From Darksidea phi (lineage: Eukaryota; Ascomycota; Dothideomycetes; Pleosporales; Lentitheciaceae): a DNA stretch of 49,119 bases. The stretch lies in the NCBI GenBank assembly GCA_030770425.1, contig JASJFT010000286.1, positions 1 through 49,119 of the forward strand, in the 5' to 3' direction. The position numbers were made by a program, and so were the translations under genes. This document shows positions 1 through 10,939 of this stretch, one piece after another (position 1 is the first letter of the stretch; every line of letters starts with the position of its first letter). A model generated the notes under the pieces. It was not told the DNA's origin. It ran no database searches and worked only from the letters and a program-made list of their open reading frames with translations.

Positions 1-547
1 GAGTTAGCGCACCAACACTACCACCCACAGTATAAAAATTGCCCGCGATGATACCAGCATCCCACTCACATCCATCTATTATCCTCAGCTAGCTTCCTTA
101 TATCTATCTCTTATCCTCAGCCAGCTTCCTTACTACTGTAACGGTCAATACTACCGTCGCGGGAAAAGCTAGAGAGCGGTACAAACTATCCATCTCTTAT
201 CCTCAGCCAGCTTCCTTACTATATATCCTCAGTCTTCTAGTAACGGCGAGAGTAGTAGTACCAACATACCCTCTTCCTCAAACTTACTATTAACACCTAC
301 TAACTAGATATCTTCACCAACGATCGTTCGCCTAGTCCTTTAGTAGGAGGTACTAGAGTACAATAGCCTATTTAAGTATAGCGCTCTAAACGTTTCGAAT
401 ATCGCGGCGGAGCATCCCCGGCGCTATAGGAGGGAGGTACTGTTAATAGGGCTCCTCGATTATAATAACTATTAGTATAAAACCAACTATACGTTGGATA
501 TATTCGAGGAAACGAGCGGCGATAGGATTCTCGTATAGCTATTAGTA
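1..547. other. gene-free, TA-rich repeat-like sequence
   Basis: There is no open frame of note. The sequence has many TA dinucleotides and short recurring phrases (for example the cagccagcttccttact phrase near 119 and 203), typical of RIP-mutated transposon remains in ascomycetes. No protein similarity could be recognised in any frame. Confidence 0.5.
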
Positions 548-1447
548 GTTACCTGTATTATATTCCTATCCGAGGCCCTATATAACGAGAATAGGCGTTT
601 CGTCTAGAGGTAGCTATACCGTCTACGTAGGCTGGAGGAAAAGCTTATACAGGGAAGACTATTAAGGAAGGAGGAATCGGCCTTCTTAAGAGGCTATCGA
701 GGGAGCGAATACCTGACGTGGAAGATAGAGCTAGTGTCCATAGTAGATACGATACGAACGATAGCGTAGGGGGTAGGTTGTTAGCGCGTTTAACTATCTA
801 CATATATTATTAGTAAACTAGGAGCTATCATTATCGTGTAGTTGCTGCCTGTACTATTACGTAAGATGTCGAAACATTGAAACACAATGAGGTAATTAGA
901 ATCACGAAAAACACAGCCAGCCCAGGAGCCAACGTGACGTCACGCCGGGTAGTGGCCCAAGCTCCTGGGGGAGGGAGTTACCTGTATTATATTCCTATCC
1001 GAGGCCCTATATAACGAGGATAGGCGTTTCGTCTAGAGGCAGCTATACCGTCTGCGCAGGCTAGAGGAAAAGCTTGTATAGGGAGGATCGTTGTAGAAGG
1101 AGGAATCGGCCTTCTTAGTACGCTATAGAGGGAGCGAATACCTAACGTAGAAGATAGAGCTAGTGTCCATAGTAGATACGATACGAACGATGGCGTAGGG
1201 GCGGAGGACGATAGGGATACCTAGCTAGGGAGGGTAGGAGGTTCGGCGTTGTCGGCGCGTTTAACTGTCTACATATATTATTAGTAAATTAGGAGCTATT
1301 ATTGTCCTATAGTTGCTGCCTGTGCTGTTGCGTGAGATGTCGAAACATTAAAACACAATAAGGTGATTAGAATCACGAAAAACACAGCCAGCCCAGGAGC
1401 CAACGTGACGTCACGCCGGGTAGTGGCCCAAGCTCCTGGGGGAGGGA
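548..1447. repeat. tandem duplication of a ~430/470-bp unit
   Basis: Two head-to-tail copies lie at about 548-976 and 977-1447. Both begin with gttacctgtattatattcc and both end with an AGCTCCTGGGGGAGGGA-like phrase. The second copy is longer by about 42 bp, near 1200-1246. The copies differ mostly by transitions. The shared 3' part includes a short TGACGTCA palindrome (near 934 and 1405). No coding frame survives in either copy. Confidence 0.85.
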
Positions 1448-1542
1448 ACCTCAATATTATATACTTACCCTCTCGCTCCTCCTTAATAGTAATATAATAA
1501 GAACTATATAGTTTATACGACTAAGTTAAGGTACCCTCCTAA

Positions 1543-1680
1543 GCTCGAGATAGGCTAGCTACTAAGTTCGATATAGGTCAGCCGCTGAGCTCTGTATCAG
1601 CCAGCTACTGATCTCGATATCAGCCAGCTACTAAGCTCGATATAGGCCAGCCGCTGAGCTCGATATAGGCTAGATACTAA
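1543..1680. repeat. six tandem 23-bp units
   Basis: Six consecutive 23-bp units fill this stretch exactly, with a consensus close to GCTCGATATAGGCCAGCCGC followed by TGA. Two sub-forms occur, ending in ccgctga or ctactaa. There is no open frame; it reads as a minisatellite inside non-coding repeat sequence. Confidence 0.85.
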
Positions 1681-1823
1681 GCTTACACGATTAGTCGTTC
1701 AATCGCGAGGGCTATAGGTTTGCTACACTAGTAGGCTCACGCGATTAGTTGTTCAACCGCGAGGGCTGTTAGTTCGCTGTACCTAGTGAGCCCTTACGAT
1801 TAGTCGACTAATCGTAAGGGCTC
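1681..1823. repeat. imperfect ~55-bp repeats ending in a perfect 36-bp palindrome
   Basis: Two related units (from about 1680 and 1733) carry a CACGATTAGTCGTTCAA-like core followed by CGCGAGGGCT. They lead into 1788-1823, where an 18-bp arm starting GAGCCCTTACGATTAGTC is followed directly by its exact reverse complement with no loop. The palindrome reuses the GATTAGTC core of the flanking units. Confidence 0.8.
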
Positions 1824-1907
1824 TAGATAGTATATAAAGTAATAAGAGAAATTAATTATTTTTCAATATTTTACTCTCTTTAAATATTTTTTTAATTTTT
1901 ATTTTTC

Positions 1908-1998
1908 TTAAAATTAGGGCCCCGCGCCCCCCTAATCGCGTGCCAGTCTGGGCCCTAATTAGGGCCCCGCCGGGCCCCCCTAATTTAGGGGGGACTGG
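1908..1998. repeat. GGGCCC-rich direct and inverted repeats
   Basis: An ATTAGGGCCCCGC...GCCCCCCTAAT motif occurs twice (about 1913-1937 and 1959-1984). An imperfect inverted repeat pairs CCAGTCTGGGCCCTAATT (about 1942-1959) with AATTTAGGGGGGACTGG (about 1982-1998). The short open frames that cross this block look fortuitous. Confidence 0.5.
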
Positions 1999-2559
1999 AA
2001 CTATAGTGATTGAATTAAAGTTGTCATAAATGTGGGTCAAGAACGCGATGAGAACATGACGAGAAGCTAGCTGGAAGGCGAAGGGAACAGCTGGAAGGCG
2101 ATTGGGCGAATTCGGCGTGGCCTTAAGGTATGAGGCGACGCGTGCAGAAAGAGGCAGCCAAAGAGCGGAGTGGGAAACGCGAGGGCCAGGAGAGAGACAC
2201 GCAGTCGGTGGGAAAATGGGGTACGCTCGCCTAGCTCTAGGAGTTTTTTTGTTCCTCAAGGCACAATTTTTGAACATAGTTTAATTTGTTTCTAAATGTG
2301 ACGTTGCCTTAGAGATGTTAATGGCGCGATGGCTACTACTCATTCTATAAAGAATCTAAGAATCTTCTTCTTTTTTATTATAGAAGAAGAATAGGGACCT
2401 AGAGTTAGGATATAATATAAGAGATAATACTTATTTCCGATAGTAGGTAATAGCTTAGCTCGCAAGGAAGCTTATCCTAAATAAATCCTCTAAAATCTAA
2501 AGAGAGCTAAATAATTAGGCTATATGTTCTCTTATAAGTTAGGCAAGTTAGCTAATAAT

Positions 2560-2750
2560 TTAGTCTGGATTTGCATAGTCGGAGTCTGTTTGTAAGGTCC
2601 GCACGAAACGCAGTAGGAGTTTGTACACAGTAGAGATGCTATACCCACACCTTATACACTATAATAAAGCTGTAGAGCTGTACACAGTACTGTCAATCGC
2701 GAGCGACGAGGTGATGTTTCGAACATCGAACATCGAGGCGACGAGCAATA
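2560..2750 (+). repeat. dispersed repeat A, copy 1
   Basis: This segment (core TTTGCATAGTC...GGTCCGCACGAAACGCAGTA...GAGCGACGAGGTGATGTTTC) recurs in reverse orientation near 26083-26256 and in forward orientation near 46473-46611. No coding capacity is visible. It could be a terminal repeat or MITE-like piece of a transposon. Outer boundaries are approximate. Confidence 0.8.
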
Positions 2751-3470
2751 ACAAGTTAGCTAATAATAATTATAGATAAGAGCGACGAAGAGATATACTA
2801 TATAATCGTTAAAGAAGTAAGAGTTAACTTAAAGTATATATTTCTCTCTATCGGCCGATCATTATAGAAGATTAGTAGTAATTTTAATAGGATTACTGGA
2901 AAGATCGGTCTATTAAATAGCTCTTCCGAAGGATAGGGAATCCTACTCAAAGCATATTAGTGTAGAAATCGTCGCTAAGCTTATAGTAGCCCTTATTTAA
3001 ATTAAGACGGCTTAACGACCTCTAGACGGTATTTATAGAGAACATATTGAACGACGATCCTCCTAACATACTTAATCTACGGGACCCGCTCCCCGGTTCT
3101 ATATTGCCCTACTTCCTTACTAGTAAGGACTACCAACTGCTCAGTCGCGTCCTCAATGTACTTCTCAAAGGAGCGTCTACAGAAAGATGCACTGCATCGA
3201 TTACTAAATAGAACAAGTAGAAAGATGATAAAGACTAAGTCCTGCCCGCCTAAGGTTGTACCCTTATACTGATTTATCAGGACAGCTGTAGAAAGGCTAA
3301 GTAGCTAACGGTACAAGAAGGGTAGCTCGGTTTTAGCTAGATGTTATATCGATTAAAGAAAGAGACTCGCAGTTAGAGCGCTGATCTAAATAGATTTACT
3401 AGAGGACGGCTAAGATACGCCGTTCTCCGTCCTGGCCAGACGATCTAATTCGAGGCGGGCACAATCCACT
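2751..3470. other. gene-free degenerate sequence
   Basis: AT/TA-rich sequence without an open frame longer than about 60 codons on either strand and without a recognisable motif. It is flanked by dispersed repeat A and by a decayed coding stretch, so it is most likely old transposon or pseudogene material. Confidence 0.4.
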
Positions 3471-3725
3471 TCGTGTTTAGACTGGAGCAGTATCAGACAT
3501 TACTGGTGGGCGGTCATGTCATGCGGTGGTCACGCATAGACTCATAGATCGAGATTGTACTCAACCAGTTGAGATTCTCAAATACCACCAACGAACGCCT
3601 ACTGCCGTCAGCGTCAGCTTACGTTGAAGCAATTGCACAGTTTCTCTCAGAGCAGTAGAGTCACGGTAGTATGGACGAGCTTGGCGGTAAGGAAGCTATT
3701 GCTAGGTTCTTTCATTTGAAGAAGG
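3470..3725 (+). pseudogene. decayed coding remnant, unknown protein
   Basis: One forward frame reads coherently through this stretch. Recognisable phrases are FVFRLEQYQTLLVGGHVMRW, LNQLRFSNTTNERLLPSASA and GGKEAIARFFHLKKASRFG. The frame is broken only by TAG codons, at about 3545 and 3656, that could each be a mutated CAG. After about 3725 the frame is lost. I do not recognise the family. The pattern fits a host gene or transposon gene killed by RIP-type C-to-T changes; chance cannot be excluded. Confidence 0.35.
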
Positions 3726-3970
3726 CAAGTCGATTCGGTTCTTGCTATTGAAGGCACTGATCTTGGCCTAGCAATTTGAGCAGCAGCTGGCAGAGGTTGT
3801 CTAGCAAGGTACAATGCACCTTGAAGTCTCTCGAGTACACTCGATGGCGGTATTGTTAACCAATTGTGTACGGGCTTGCGGTGGAATCATGGCAGACTCA
3901 AGTTTTTGGCAACGTTTTATTGATCATTGAAGGGATTGTAGACTCAGTACGGTAGTAGGTAAAAACACAA

Positions 3971-4237
3971 TTATCTGCAGCTTTTTTCGGGTATCAATCG
4001 TGTCGCCGAACTGGATTTCTTCGCCATCTCCAAGGTAGGATGTAGTAGATTGAAGAGCTTGGACTGAACTGCGTTGATCGGCGTGCCCGCAGCTCCGTCT
4101 GGAGGTCCGGCCGGAGATATAATGGCGGCGTCGTTTGAGCGCATGTTCTTGACAATTTGCCGCGGATGAGCATCTACCATCTCCCACATCAAATCGGTAG
4201 TGAAGAAATCGGTGCCTTGCAAGTGGCAAACGTCCAT
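3971..4237 (-). pseudogene. small unassigned open frame, probably a remnant
   Basis: An 88-codon ATG-started frame (MDVCHLQGTDFFTTDLMWEM...) has coding-like composition in its first two thirds (a basic/hydrophobic DAHPRQIVKNMRSNDAA stretch). A second overlapping frame at 3924-4229 takes over a plausible reading near the end, as if one base had been lost. No domain, signal peptide or membrane segment is visible and no family is recognised. It may be the 3' part of a broken gene or fortuitous. Confidence 0.2.
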
Positions 4238-4849
4238 GGCAGGCGTGGCGCTGCTAACTGACCGTGCCGGAGTATGCGTTGATAACTTAGTGTGCTCAGA
4301 TGAATGGTGAGGAAGTTGACGTGGGAGGGCCGGGGAGTGGGTAGAAGCTGTTCCGAGCTTGGAGGCTTGAGGTGGCCATGAAGCCGAACCGTTTCGATCT
4401 AATCAATTTAATTAGATTAGTTACATCACCGCATTGGGCAACCTGCTCTGGATCTAAAGTTGTGCCTTGTTTAAGACGCCATTGTCGTCCTAAGACACCT
4501 ATTGTCCTACGACACTATTAATTAGCGTTGAGACGCTATCAGTTCACTATTGTCCCAAGACATTATCTGTATAGTCAATGAGCGGTTGCGTCTCAGCACA
4601 CGACAGATCCGGGGGTACAGTTTTACGTCTGATCATCGTGGAGCGCTGAGCTGAAGGTCTCGTGGACGTACCTTCGAAACCTAGCATTGGCGGGCTGATT
4701 GTATATACGGTTGTAGGCTATCTTGGCACGCCTTATCTATATCTACTATAGGAAACAACGAAGTATAGAAATGCCGCCTGTTCACTGTGACCAGCATTTC
4801 ACACTGGTTTCAGCACTCAAAGCCGACAAGTGTGGCAACTTTCTCCGCT

Positions 4850-5598
4850 AGCTCATGCACACCTTTCTTCTCTCGTATTCCGTGTCTTGTTCGCCATGAT
4901 CGTTGCCGTAATCATCCTCTCTGAGCCTTTTTCGGACATGCCCTCCATTCCCAACGTCGTGAATTAGCTGGGCCTAGTTGAGCGCACTTCCCAGCTCTTT
5001 TAGCTACTCGTTGAGGTTTCTCAGGATTGCCTGGAAATTTTCAACTCCGTTCGTCAAATCTATCAAACATCTCTGCACGCTAGCAAGACAATTTTCGGAT
5101 AGAGTAGGCAACAGGTTATCGTCCTCTGTCCCATCTAGTCACGTCAGTTAACGTGTCTGAGCTAGGCTGCGGTAGCAGACCTGGCCAAGGGTCCGACACT
5201 ACATGCGGGCTGCCGACGATGTCATTTTCTTCTTGGTCGGTTTGAAAATCCTCATTGCAGTTGAGTCCAAGCGGAGTATCAGTTTGCAAAATTCGAACGA
5301 AGTCCAGTATCAGCTGTCTCGTGAAGCTCATCAGAATCACTTGCAAAGGTTTTCTGGAACGATTACCAATGGCCCAGTTGGTCGAACACATCCACAGGTC
5401 CCTGTTGAAGCCAGGTCCTCGACGGTATCTTGGGAGCTCATTCTGCATGCACAGGACGTTTGGTGGCGTTTCGGGGGGAACTCTCTTGCAAATGGATGGC
5501 GGATGGGGGGTGAAGACGGGGGGGTCGGGGCGAAGCCATTGCTTCATATTATGTCCTAGCTTCGCCTGACACCAAGTATTGCTAGTACCTGCTTCCAT
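4850..5598 (-). pseudogene. broken gene, unknown family, coding-like in two frames
   Basis: The 5' part (5598-5116) is open for 160 codons and includes phrases such as ICKRVPPETPPNVLCMQNEL and LQVILMSFTRQLILDFVRIL. Downstream, from about 5115 to 4860, coherent reading moves to another frame (ENCLASVQRCLIDLTNGVEN, then QAILRNLNE and RKRLREDDYGNDHGEQD) interrupted by two TAG codons. This looks like one gene with a frameshift and CAG-to-TAG changes. The helical, leucine-rich C-terminal part suggests an alpha-helical or coiled-coil region. I cannot name the family. Confidence 0.35.
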
Positions 5599-5639
5599 GA
5601 CGCATATTCGTTATGCGTGCGCTGATATAGCCAACACTA

Positions 5640-6900
5640 GCCACAGGTCATCTTTATCTCCAAGCGCTGGACGGGCTATGTTGTCTCGCAGCAGGAACTT
5701 TCCAGGCTGTCGGACGCTCCTCGTTAACTCTTACGGTTGTCGTGGCGGAACTGACCACTTTAGGCGGTATATCATGTTTATTTGCTACACACGCATTCAT
5801 ACACCTTGTCCGCCCCGTTCCATACGCTTGCAGGTCGGGATAGCTGAGTTGCTGCCAAGAGCGACATTACAACAGGACCAGTCCTAAAATGCCGGCCCTG
5901 TACAACTCCTTGTTTTCATCTAGCTGAGCCTTGTACGCCGGCATTCCCTACCAAACGTGTCAGCGCTGCTATGTCCAAGGAGGAAGGAGTTCTTTGTTTA
6001 ATGCCATTCATCGTGCAGTGTCTCGTCGCCACCCGGCTACGTATGACGGGGCTGAGGCCATGGCGCTTGCTGTCTAGCATCTGCAAGCCTACATGTCAAT
6101 TCTTATCGGAGAAGATGGCTCCTTTGGGCTCTGTCATGCCAACAACATCGGAGAATGGCCCAAATACACCACCGACCGGGGAACTATGCAGTGTTGCTAC
6201 AAAGGCTCGGGGTCGGAGAAGGTACTTCTTGTGGGTTGAAGTGGAGCATAGGTATAGGTGGTCAAACCAACCATCAGAGTGGTGTGCATCGGCGCCCAGG
6301 GTTTGTCCAGGCCTCCTCTCTTTCAGGTCAACAACCCAGCTCTTGCATAACGCAATGGATCACAGTGATGAGAGACTAGTGATGCCTTGTTTATGCGATC
6401 CTTCTGGTGGTGCTGCGCCCTAGATGCTCAGAGTTGACGAGCTTCGCAGTAAGACGTACTGATAAATGCACCATCTTCCTGTATCGTATCATCTCTGTAC
6501 GAATTCTCTCCACTCTTTACTATGACAACAGCCCCCCTCGTCAGCCTTTGTGTTCTACTAGGCCCACAAATGAGCTGTCGATACGATCTTCGAGGTGAAT
6601 GACTGTGAAAGAACTATGACGAACGGTCGCAAGGGCTTTTGAGTCAACCAAGCACGCCGTACAAGACCATAGATCGGGAAAACTGGCGAACGAGGTGCGG
6701 CTTGGCCATAGAAAGACATATCGCAATTGGTGGCAACAATGAAGCGCGATTGAAGGTCGCAATGGGGTAGAAAGGTAATCAATTCTAGGGAGCTGGGTAT
6801 CAATTTTCGTTCCACCAACGAGGAACCTAACCGTAGGAAAGTACCAGCCGTCGAGGTCCTACATCGCAGCTTTCGTGTCCAATTCATTCGGTCAGCCTGT
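5640..6900. pseudogene. shredded coding remnants, mixed strands
   Basis: No frame is convincingly intact. On the plus strand around 6000-6230 one frame gives the coherent phrases RRHPATYDGAEAMALAV, then after a TAG, ILIGEDGSFGLCHANNIGEW and YTTDRGTMQCCYKGSGSEK, then stops. On the minus strand near 5900 a phrase like GMPAYKAQLDENKELYRAGI reads well. The open frames at 5971-6423 (+) and 6558-6887 (-) have no recognisable domain. I regard the block as debris of at least one former gene. Confidence 0.25.
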
Positions 6901-7049
6901 AGTACTCTACCGGCTCGCTACAACCGGTGGCACATCATTGGTAAACGACCGGACGCCCTGCGCTTCGACGGCATGGACAATGGCCTTTCGGAGCACATCC
7001 TGTCTTCTGGTCGTCGTGGCGACCGAGGTACTTGTTCCCTAATGAAAGA

Positions 7050-7710
7050 TCAGCGGTGCGACTCACGACTGCTCAAAGTGCTGACCTGTACGCGTGCGCC
7101 TCGCACGTTCAAATATGGGTTACCAGCTCCATCGGTCCCCGTCGGGTACTCAACAATCACGGAATACGCAGCGGCTCTGTGAACAGCCGTCCAGCTGACT
7201 TGAAAATCACCAGCATCGTTTGCTCTCCTCAGCGAAACACCCGAGACCTCCGCCGGACGAGTTACACTTCCCATAGAGCGTATCTGGCCGTTTGTGAAGC
7301 ATTACAAGTATAAGGTGTAGAACCGCCACGAAACCGGAGCCTGGCCGTCTTCGCGGACGTTGATGAACTCATGCACCACTGTAAAAGCCGAGCTGCCCGG
7401 ATACCGTGTGATGAAGTTGTTGCCCAAGTACGGATAAAACGTATCGCTAACGCCGAAGGTGTTGAAGTCGCGGAAGGGCTTGTGCTCCGCCAGGCTACCG
7501 TCAGCGTAGGTCGCTTCGAACGTCCATTTTACAGAGATGTATTGATCCTTGTTGAAACTGAGCTGAGTTGCGCAGCTGCTGGCGTCGAACGCTTTGTAGT
7601 TGCCCGGGGTAGCGCCAGGTCGTGCTGCATTGGTGTCTCTCGAGGTCGAGGGGCGACGCGACAGCGCCGGTTGCGAAAGCCACAAAGGTACTGAGCTGAG
7701 AGAGCTTCAT
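7050..7710 (-). pseudogene. secreted protein with C-terminal FN3-like domain, broken
   Basis: Translation from the ATG at 7710 gives a clear signal peptide (MKLSQLSTFVAFATGAVAS) and about eight more residues. A one- or two-base indel then moves the reading to another frame, which continues as GATPGNYKAFDASSCATQLS, FNKDQYISVKWTFEATYAD and so on to about 7305. A TAA at 7302-7304 (explicable as CAA) interrupts the same frame, which resumes as PAEVSGVSLRRANDAGDFQV and VSWTAVHRAAAYSVIVEY. The last part has the Trp/Tyr pattern of a fibronectin type III domain. The gene would have made an extracellular protein of roughly 215 residues. It may be an effector-like or cell-wall protein; the exact family is unknown. 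Confidence 0.55.
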
Positions 7711-8179
7711 GGTGGTCGTCTGTGACAGGAAAGAGTTCGTGTGTGTACATGGCAAAGAGGAGATGTGACCCGTACTTGTAGTCTACGAACAGCTGGAGTG
7801 ACGCCATCGACGCACACCAGCATAGCCGATGCGATGCTTTCTTGCGCGACAATTTAGATCGTGTCTTGGTGCTCAAGGCGTTTTGCGCGGCGCTCAATCT
7901 ATCTTCAAAGCCAGGCCTAGGCGATCAAACCACGCGTGTCTTTGAAGGTGTCACCAAGACAGTTGTAGAGAGAATGCGGCTCGGTGGGACGGTCAGCGCC
8001 GGACCGCCTCAAGCGACCGCGCTTGGCTAAGCGGGTCGATCGAAATGGCTTATGTTGGTGCCCTGGATTAGTTTAGCACGTTATACTCGGCAGTGCATGT
8101 CGTCTTGAGAGCGATAGCCTACTAGAGCTCCGCCAGGACGACCCCTCATTTTCTCCCTGCCCTCGAGAGCCCCGCCGAT

Positions 8180-9475
8180 GGAAACCTACCTCTCCCGCTG
8201 ATTTGTACACGTACTTCGCCATCATTACATATAGAATACACTCCGAGCGCGCGTTGGATGAGTATTGGGGGGAAACGCACCCGAACGGGCCTCCCCACTC
8301 AATGGGCAAGTTTACGTTGCGGAGTCGTTGGCAGCAGCTCGGCCGCTATATATATTGTACAGATACGAGCCAGGACTTTCGTAGTGTCTTTGGACGATTG
8401 TGACCTCTGTGAGCACATTCGCGAGTGTAGTGTAAAGTACTAGAAGGCTGGGGTCCATCTTTGCGTAGATGAATCAATTGCGCGCTTTACTGGTCAGGCA
8501 TCTGAGAAGGTTACAATTCCTCAAAACTGACCCCAACAGGCTTTAAAATATGGTGTTTGGCGAGTGGAGGATACCTGCGGAGCTGGTTATTTCATGCCAA
8601 AGGCCCAGCAGACGCCCGGTGGATTTGGATCCAAAACTCACAAAGGATCTCAGTTTCACGCCCACAGAAGCGGTGGCTATCATTATGCTCCTGGCAGAGG
8701 GTTCTGAGGGTGGAAGACGCTTCTCCCCGGGTCAGCATATTATCTGGGACGATAACTTGTTTCACAACCGTTCCCATGCTCGAATACCTGAGGGAGAAAG
8801 GCGTAGGATGTGCCGGGACTGTGAGAGCGACAAAAACTGAGCGGGAGGAGGAGATTGAAGGTGATGCCGAGCGCGACCTTAATTCTGCAGATCTAGTGAG
8901 GAGGACTCGCGCCAAAACAAAGCTCTAGAAAGAGAGGTTCAGCGCCAACTTAATACGCGCCAAAACCCACAATACAGCGTTGATAAAATGGGGGGAACAT
9001 ACTAGTCGCTTTCGAAGAAAAAGACAGTACTCCAGGCGGCGTAGAGGGATAATAAGGTGGTGTTATTTGCCAGTATTGCGCTGAGCGTGAGTTCGACTTT
9101 TTAAAACCACAATACCACGCCAAGATGCCGCTGACGTCATACATCACCAGCAATTCAAACCGTACAGAAATGGCGACGAGCTGCCCTCTCCTCCGCTAAC
9201 AAAGAGATGATAGGTAGCTACGATTTACACAAAAGCGAGGTGGATTGGTCCGACCAGACGAAGTAGTACTACTCGACCCAGCAGGTGAAGCATCGCACCT
9301 GAAGAGCTCTCCTCTACTTCCTCGTCGACGTCTCCCTTGCTAACAGCTACAGGCTCTTATCCTATGCGCGCCAAACCGTACGAGAAAACCCGAAACGCGA
9401 CAGCCATAAAACCTTCGTTGACCAGCTTATAGAGCAACTCCTGGAGCACGGGGAACGCCTCTACTAGGGCCAGAA
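8180..9475 (+). pseudogene. piggyBac-like transposase, fossil
   Basis: Successive frames spell the order of a piggyBac-type (DDE_Tnp_1_7) transposase. First comes a segment with ERALDEYW and KFTLRSRWQQLGRYI (8203-8390). Next are CVDESIARFTG and SEKVTIP (8462-8525), with the Asp-Glu typical of the catalytic core, then GGYLRSWLFHAKGP and IIWDDNLF (8560-8760). After a frameshift come TTVPMLEYLREKGVGCAGTV (from about 8760), DNKVVLFAS, and finally EVDWSDQTK, YYSTQQVKHRT, RALLYFLVDVSLANSYRL (9235-9360). At least three frameshifts and several stops are present. One TGA sits where the family has Trp before RALLYFL. No terminal inverted repeats were located. It can no longer code for an active enzyme. 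Confidence 0.8.
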
Positions 9476-9581
9476 GAGAAGGTAGCATCTTGGAGGAACG
9501 GGGCAGTAGCGCTTACATCCCTACTAAGGTCTATGGAGAAGCACTAGTACGAAAACGGGTAGATTCTGGAGTAGCTTAACG

Positions 9582-10396
9582 ATGCCAGCTAGAATCGCTT
9601 TCCTCGTCCTAATCAATATTTCAACCCGCACTTTCAATCAGCAAGTCGTACCCGCTGTCGATCCTATTCCTCCTCCGCCTCCGCCGGCCGCCCGCCCCGT
9701 ATCACGATGTCCGCCCTACGGGCCCTGCACGATTTCTTCGTCGGCGCGATGTGCCCGCCTGCCAGACCACGAACTCGGGCTCGCGGAGGAGCAGCCCATC
9801 GCGGGCGAGGACGAACTGATCGCCGACATCATCGCCAACATGTCGCAGTACCTGCGCACGCACTACGACGCTGGCACGGCGCAGCGCGGCGGCAACACAA
9901 AGACCCACGGTGTGGTGCGCGGCGGTCTGGGTTCGCTTCAGCGGGCCAGGGCTACCACCCGATATCGAGGATGTCGGCGTGCTGAGCATCGGTGTCAAGG
10001 TCATGGGCGTGCCGGGCCCCAAGCTGCTGGACGACGAGCGCTTCACGCAGGACTTCACCGGCATCAGCACCCCAACCTTCACCACGCCCGACCTAATCGC
10101 CAACGCGAAGCTGCAAGCTGCCGTCGGCCGCGGCGGCCATTTCCTCGATGCGCTGATGCAAGCCCTTTAGTCGCGCACGCAGACGAGCCCGCTTGAGACC
10201 GAGTACTAGGGCCGCGTGCCCTACCTGCTTGGCGAAGGCCGTGGCATTGCCTGCCGGCGCATCGCCCGCTGGGCAACCAGAACCGCGGACGGCTCAAGAT
10301 CTACCAGGCGCTATCGCTGTTGCGCCAGCACATGAACGAGACGCCGCACGTTGAGCCGGACGGCAGCGAGACCTTCAACCCGCCGTTGGCGCTGTA
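9582..10396 (+). pseudogene. catalase-like haem protein, broken, GC-rich
   Basis: The 5' part in one frame reads EEQPIAGEDELIADIIANMS and THYDAGTAQRGGNTKTHGVV. A shortened or frameshifted join then leads to VWVRFSGPG, PPDIEDVGVLSIGVKVMGVP, GPKLLDDERFTQDFTGIST and PTFTTPDLIANAKLQ. That is the haem-pocket core of a catalase-superfamily protein, closest in my memory to the bacterial y4iL-like branch rather than classical catalases. The frame then meets TAG codons near 10168 and 10207 but continues with GRVPYLLGEG, which matches the C-terminal region of that branch. The strong GC bias differs from flanking repeat sequence. The ancestral product may have acted on a fatty-acid or other hydroperoxide; this is inference. 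Divergent from the chloroperoxidase at 10940. Confidence 0.65.
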
Positions 10397-10939
10397 GGCG
10401 TGCGTCGTTACATGGTCGTGAGGTAGTGCAAAGCGCACGGCGGGGAGGAACAAGTACGCGCCGCCGACCACTAGCAGCGAGTGTGAATATCAGGAGGAGA
10501 AGCCAACTAGCCACACGCGAGCGGTACAAGCAGTCCGCGGTGGAAATACGCAATTGGGGGACGCAGCCCATGGACGTGATGATACCTATCAGAGAACCGT
10601 TGGGCAAAGGGAGCGTCGAAGAACTCGCCGATAAGGTCGTTCGCCAAAGCAGATTGCTGGATAGAAATGTCCCGGAGATGAGTTTGAAGACGAGCAGAGC
10701 TGATTGAGGAACATTTTGAGCATCGCCATTCAGGGAGTTCAAATCAAAATGTGCAATTAATACTCGGAGTTCACCATCTGCTGGAATGGCCGCCTTTTGC
10801 ACAGGCGGCCTTGGTCAAGATGGGTTGAAAGGAGCCATGTGAAGTTGGATTGCTTTAGGTATGATTGGCATAGATTCTTGACTCGAATGAAAATATCTGC
10901 ATGCGCAATCTGCGACCGTCGACGATCCCCGAAGCACCC

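Noticed and set aside
1543..1680. A CRISPR array
   Set aside because: The units are contiguous 23-mers without spacers, and the genome is fungal.
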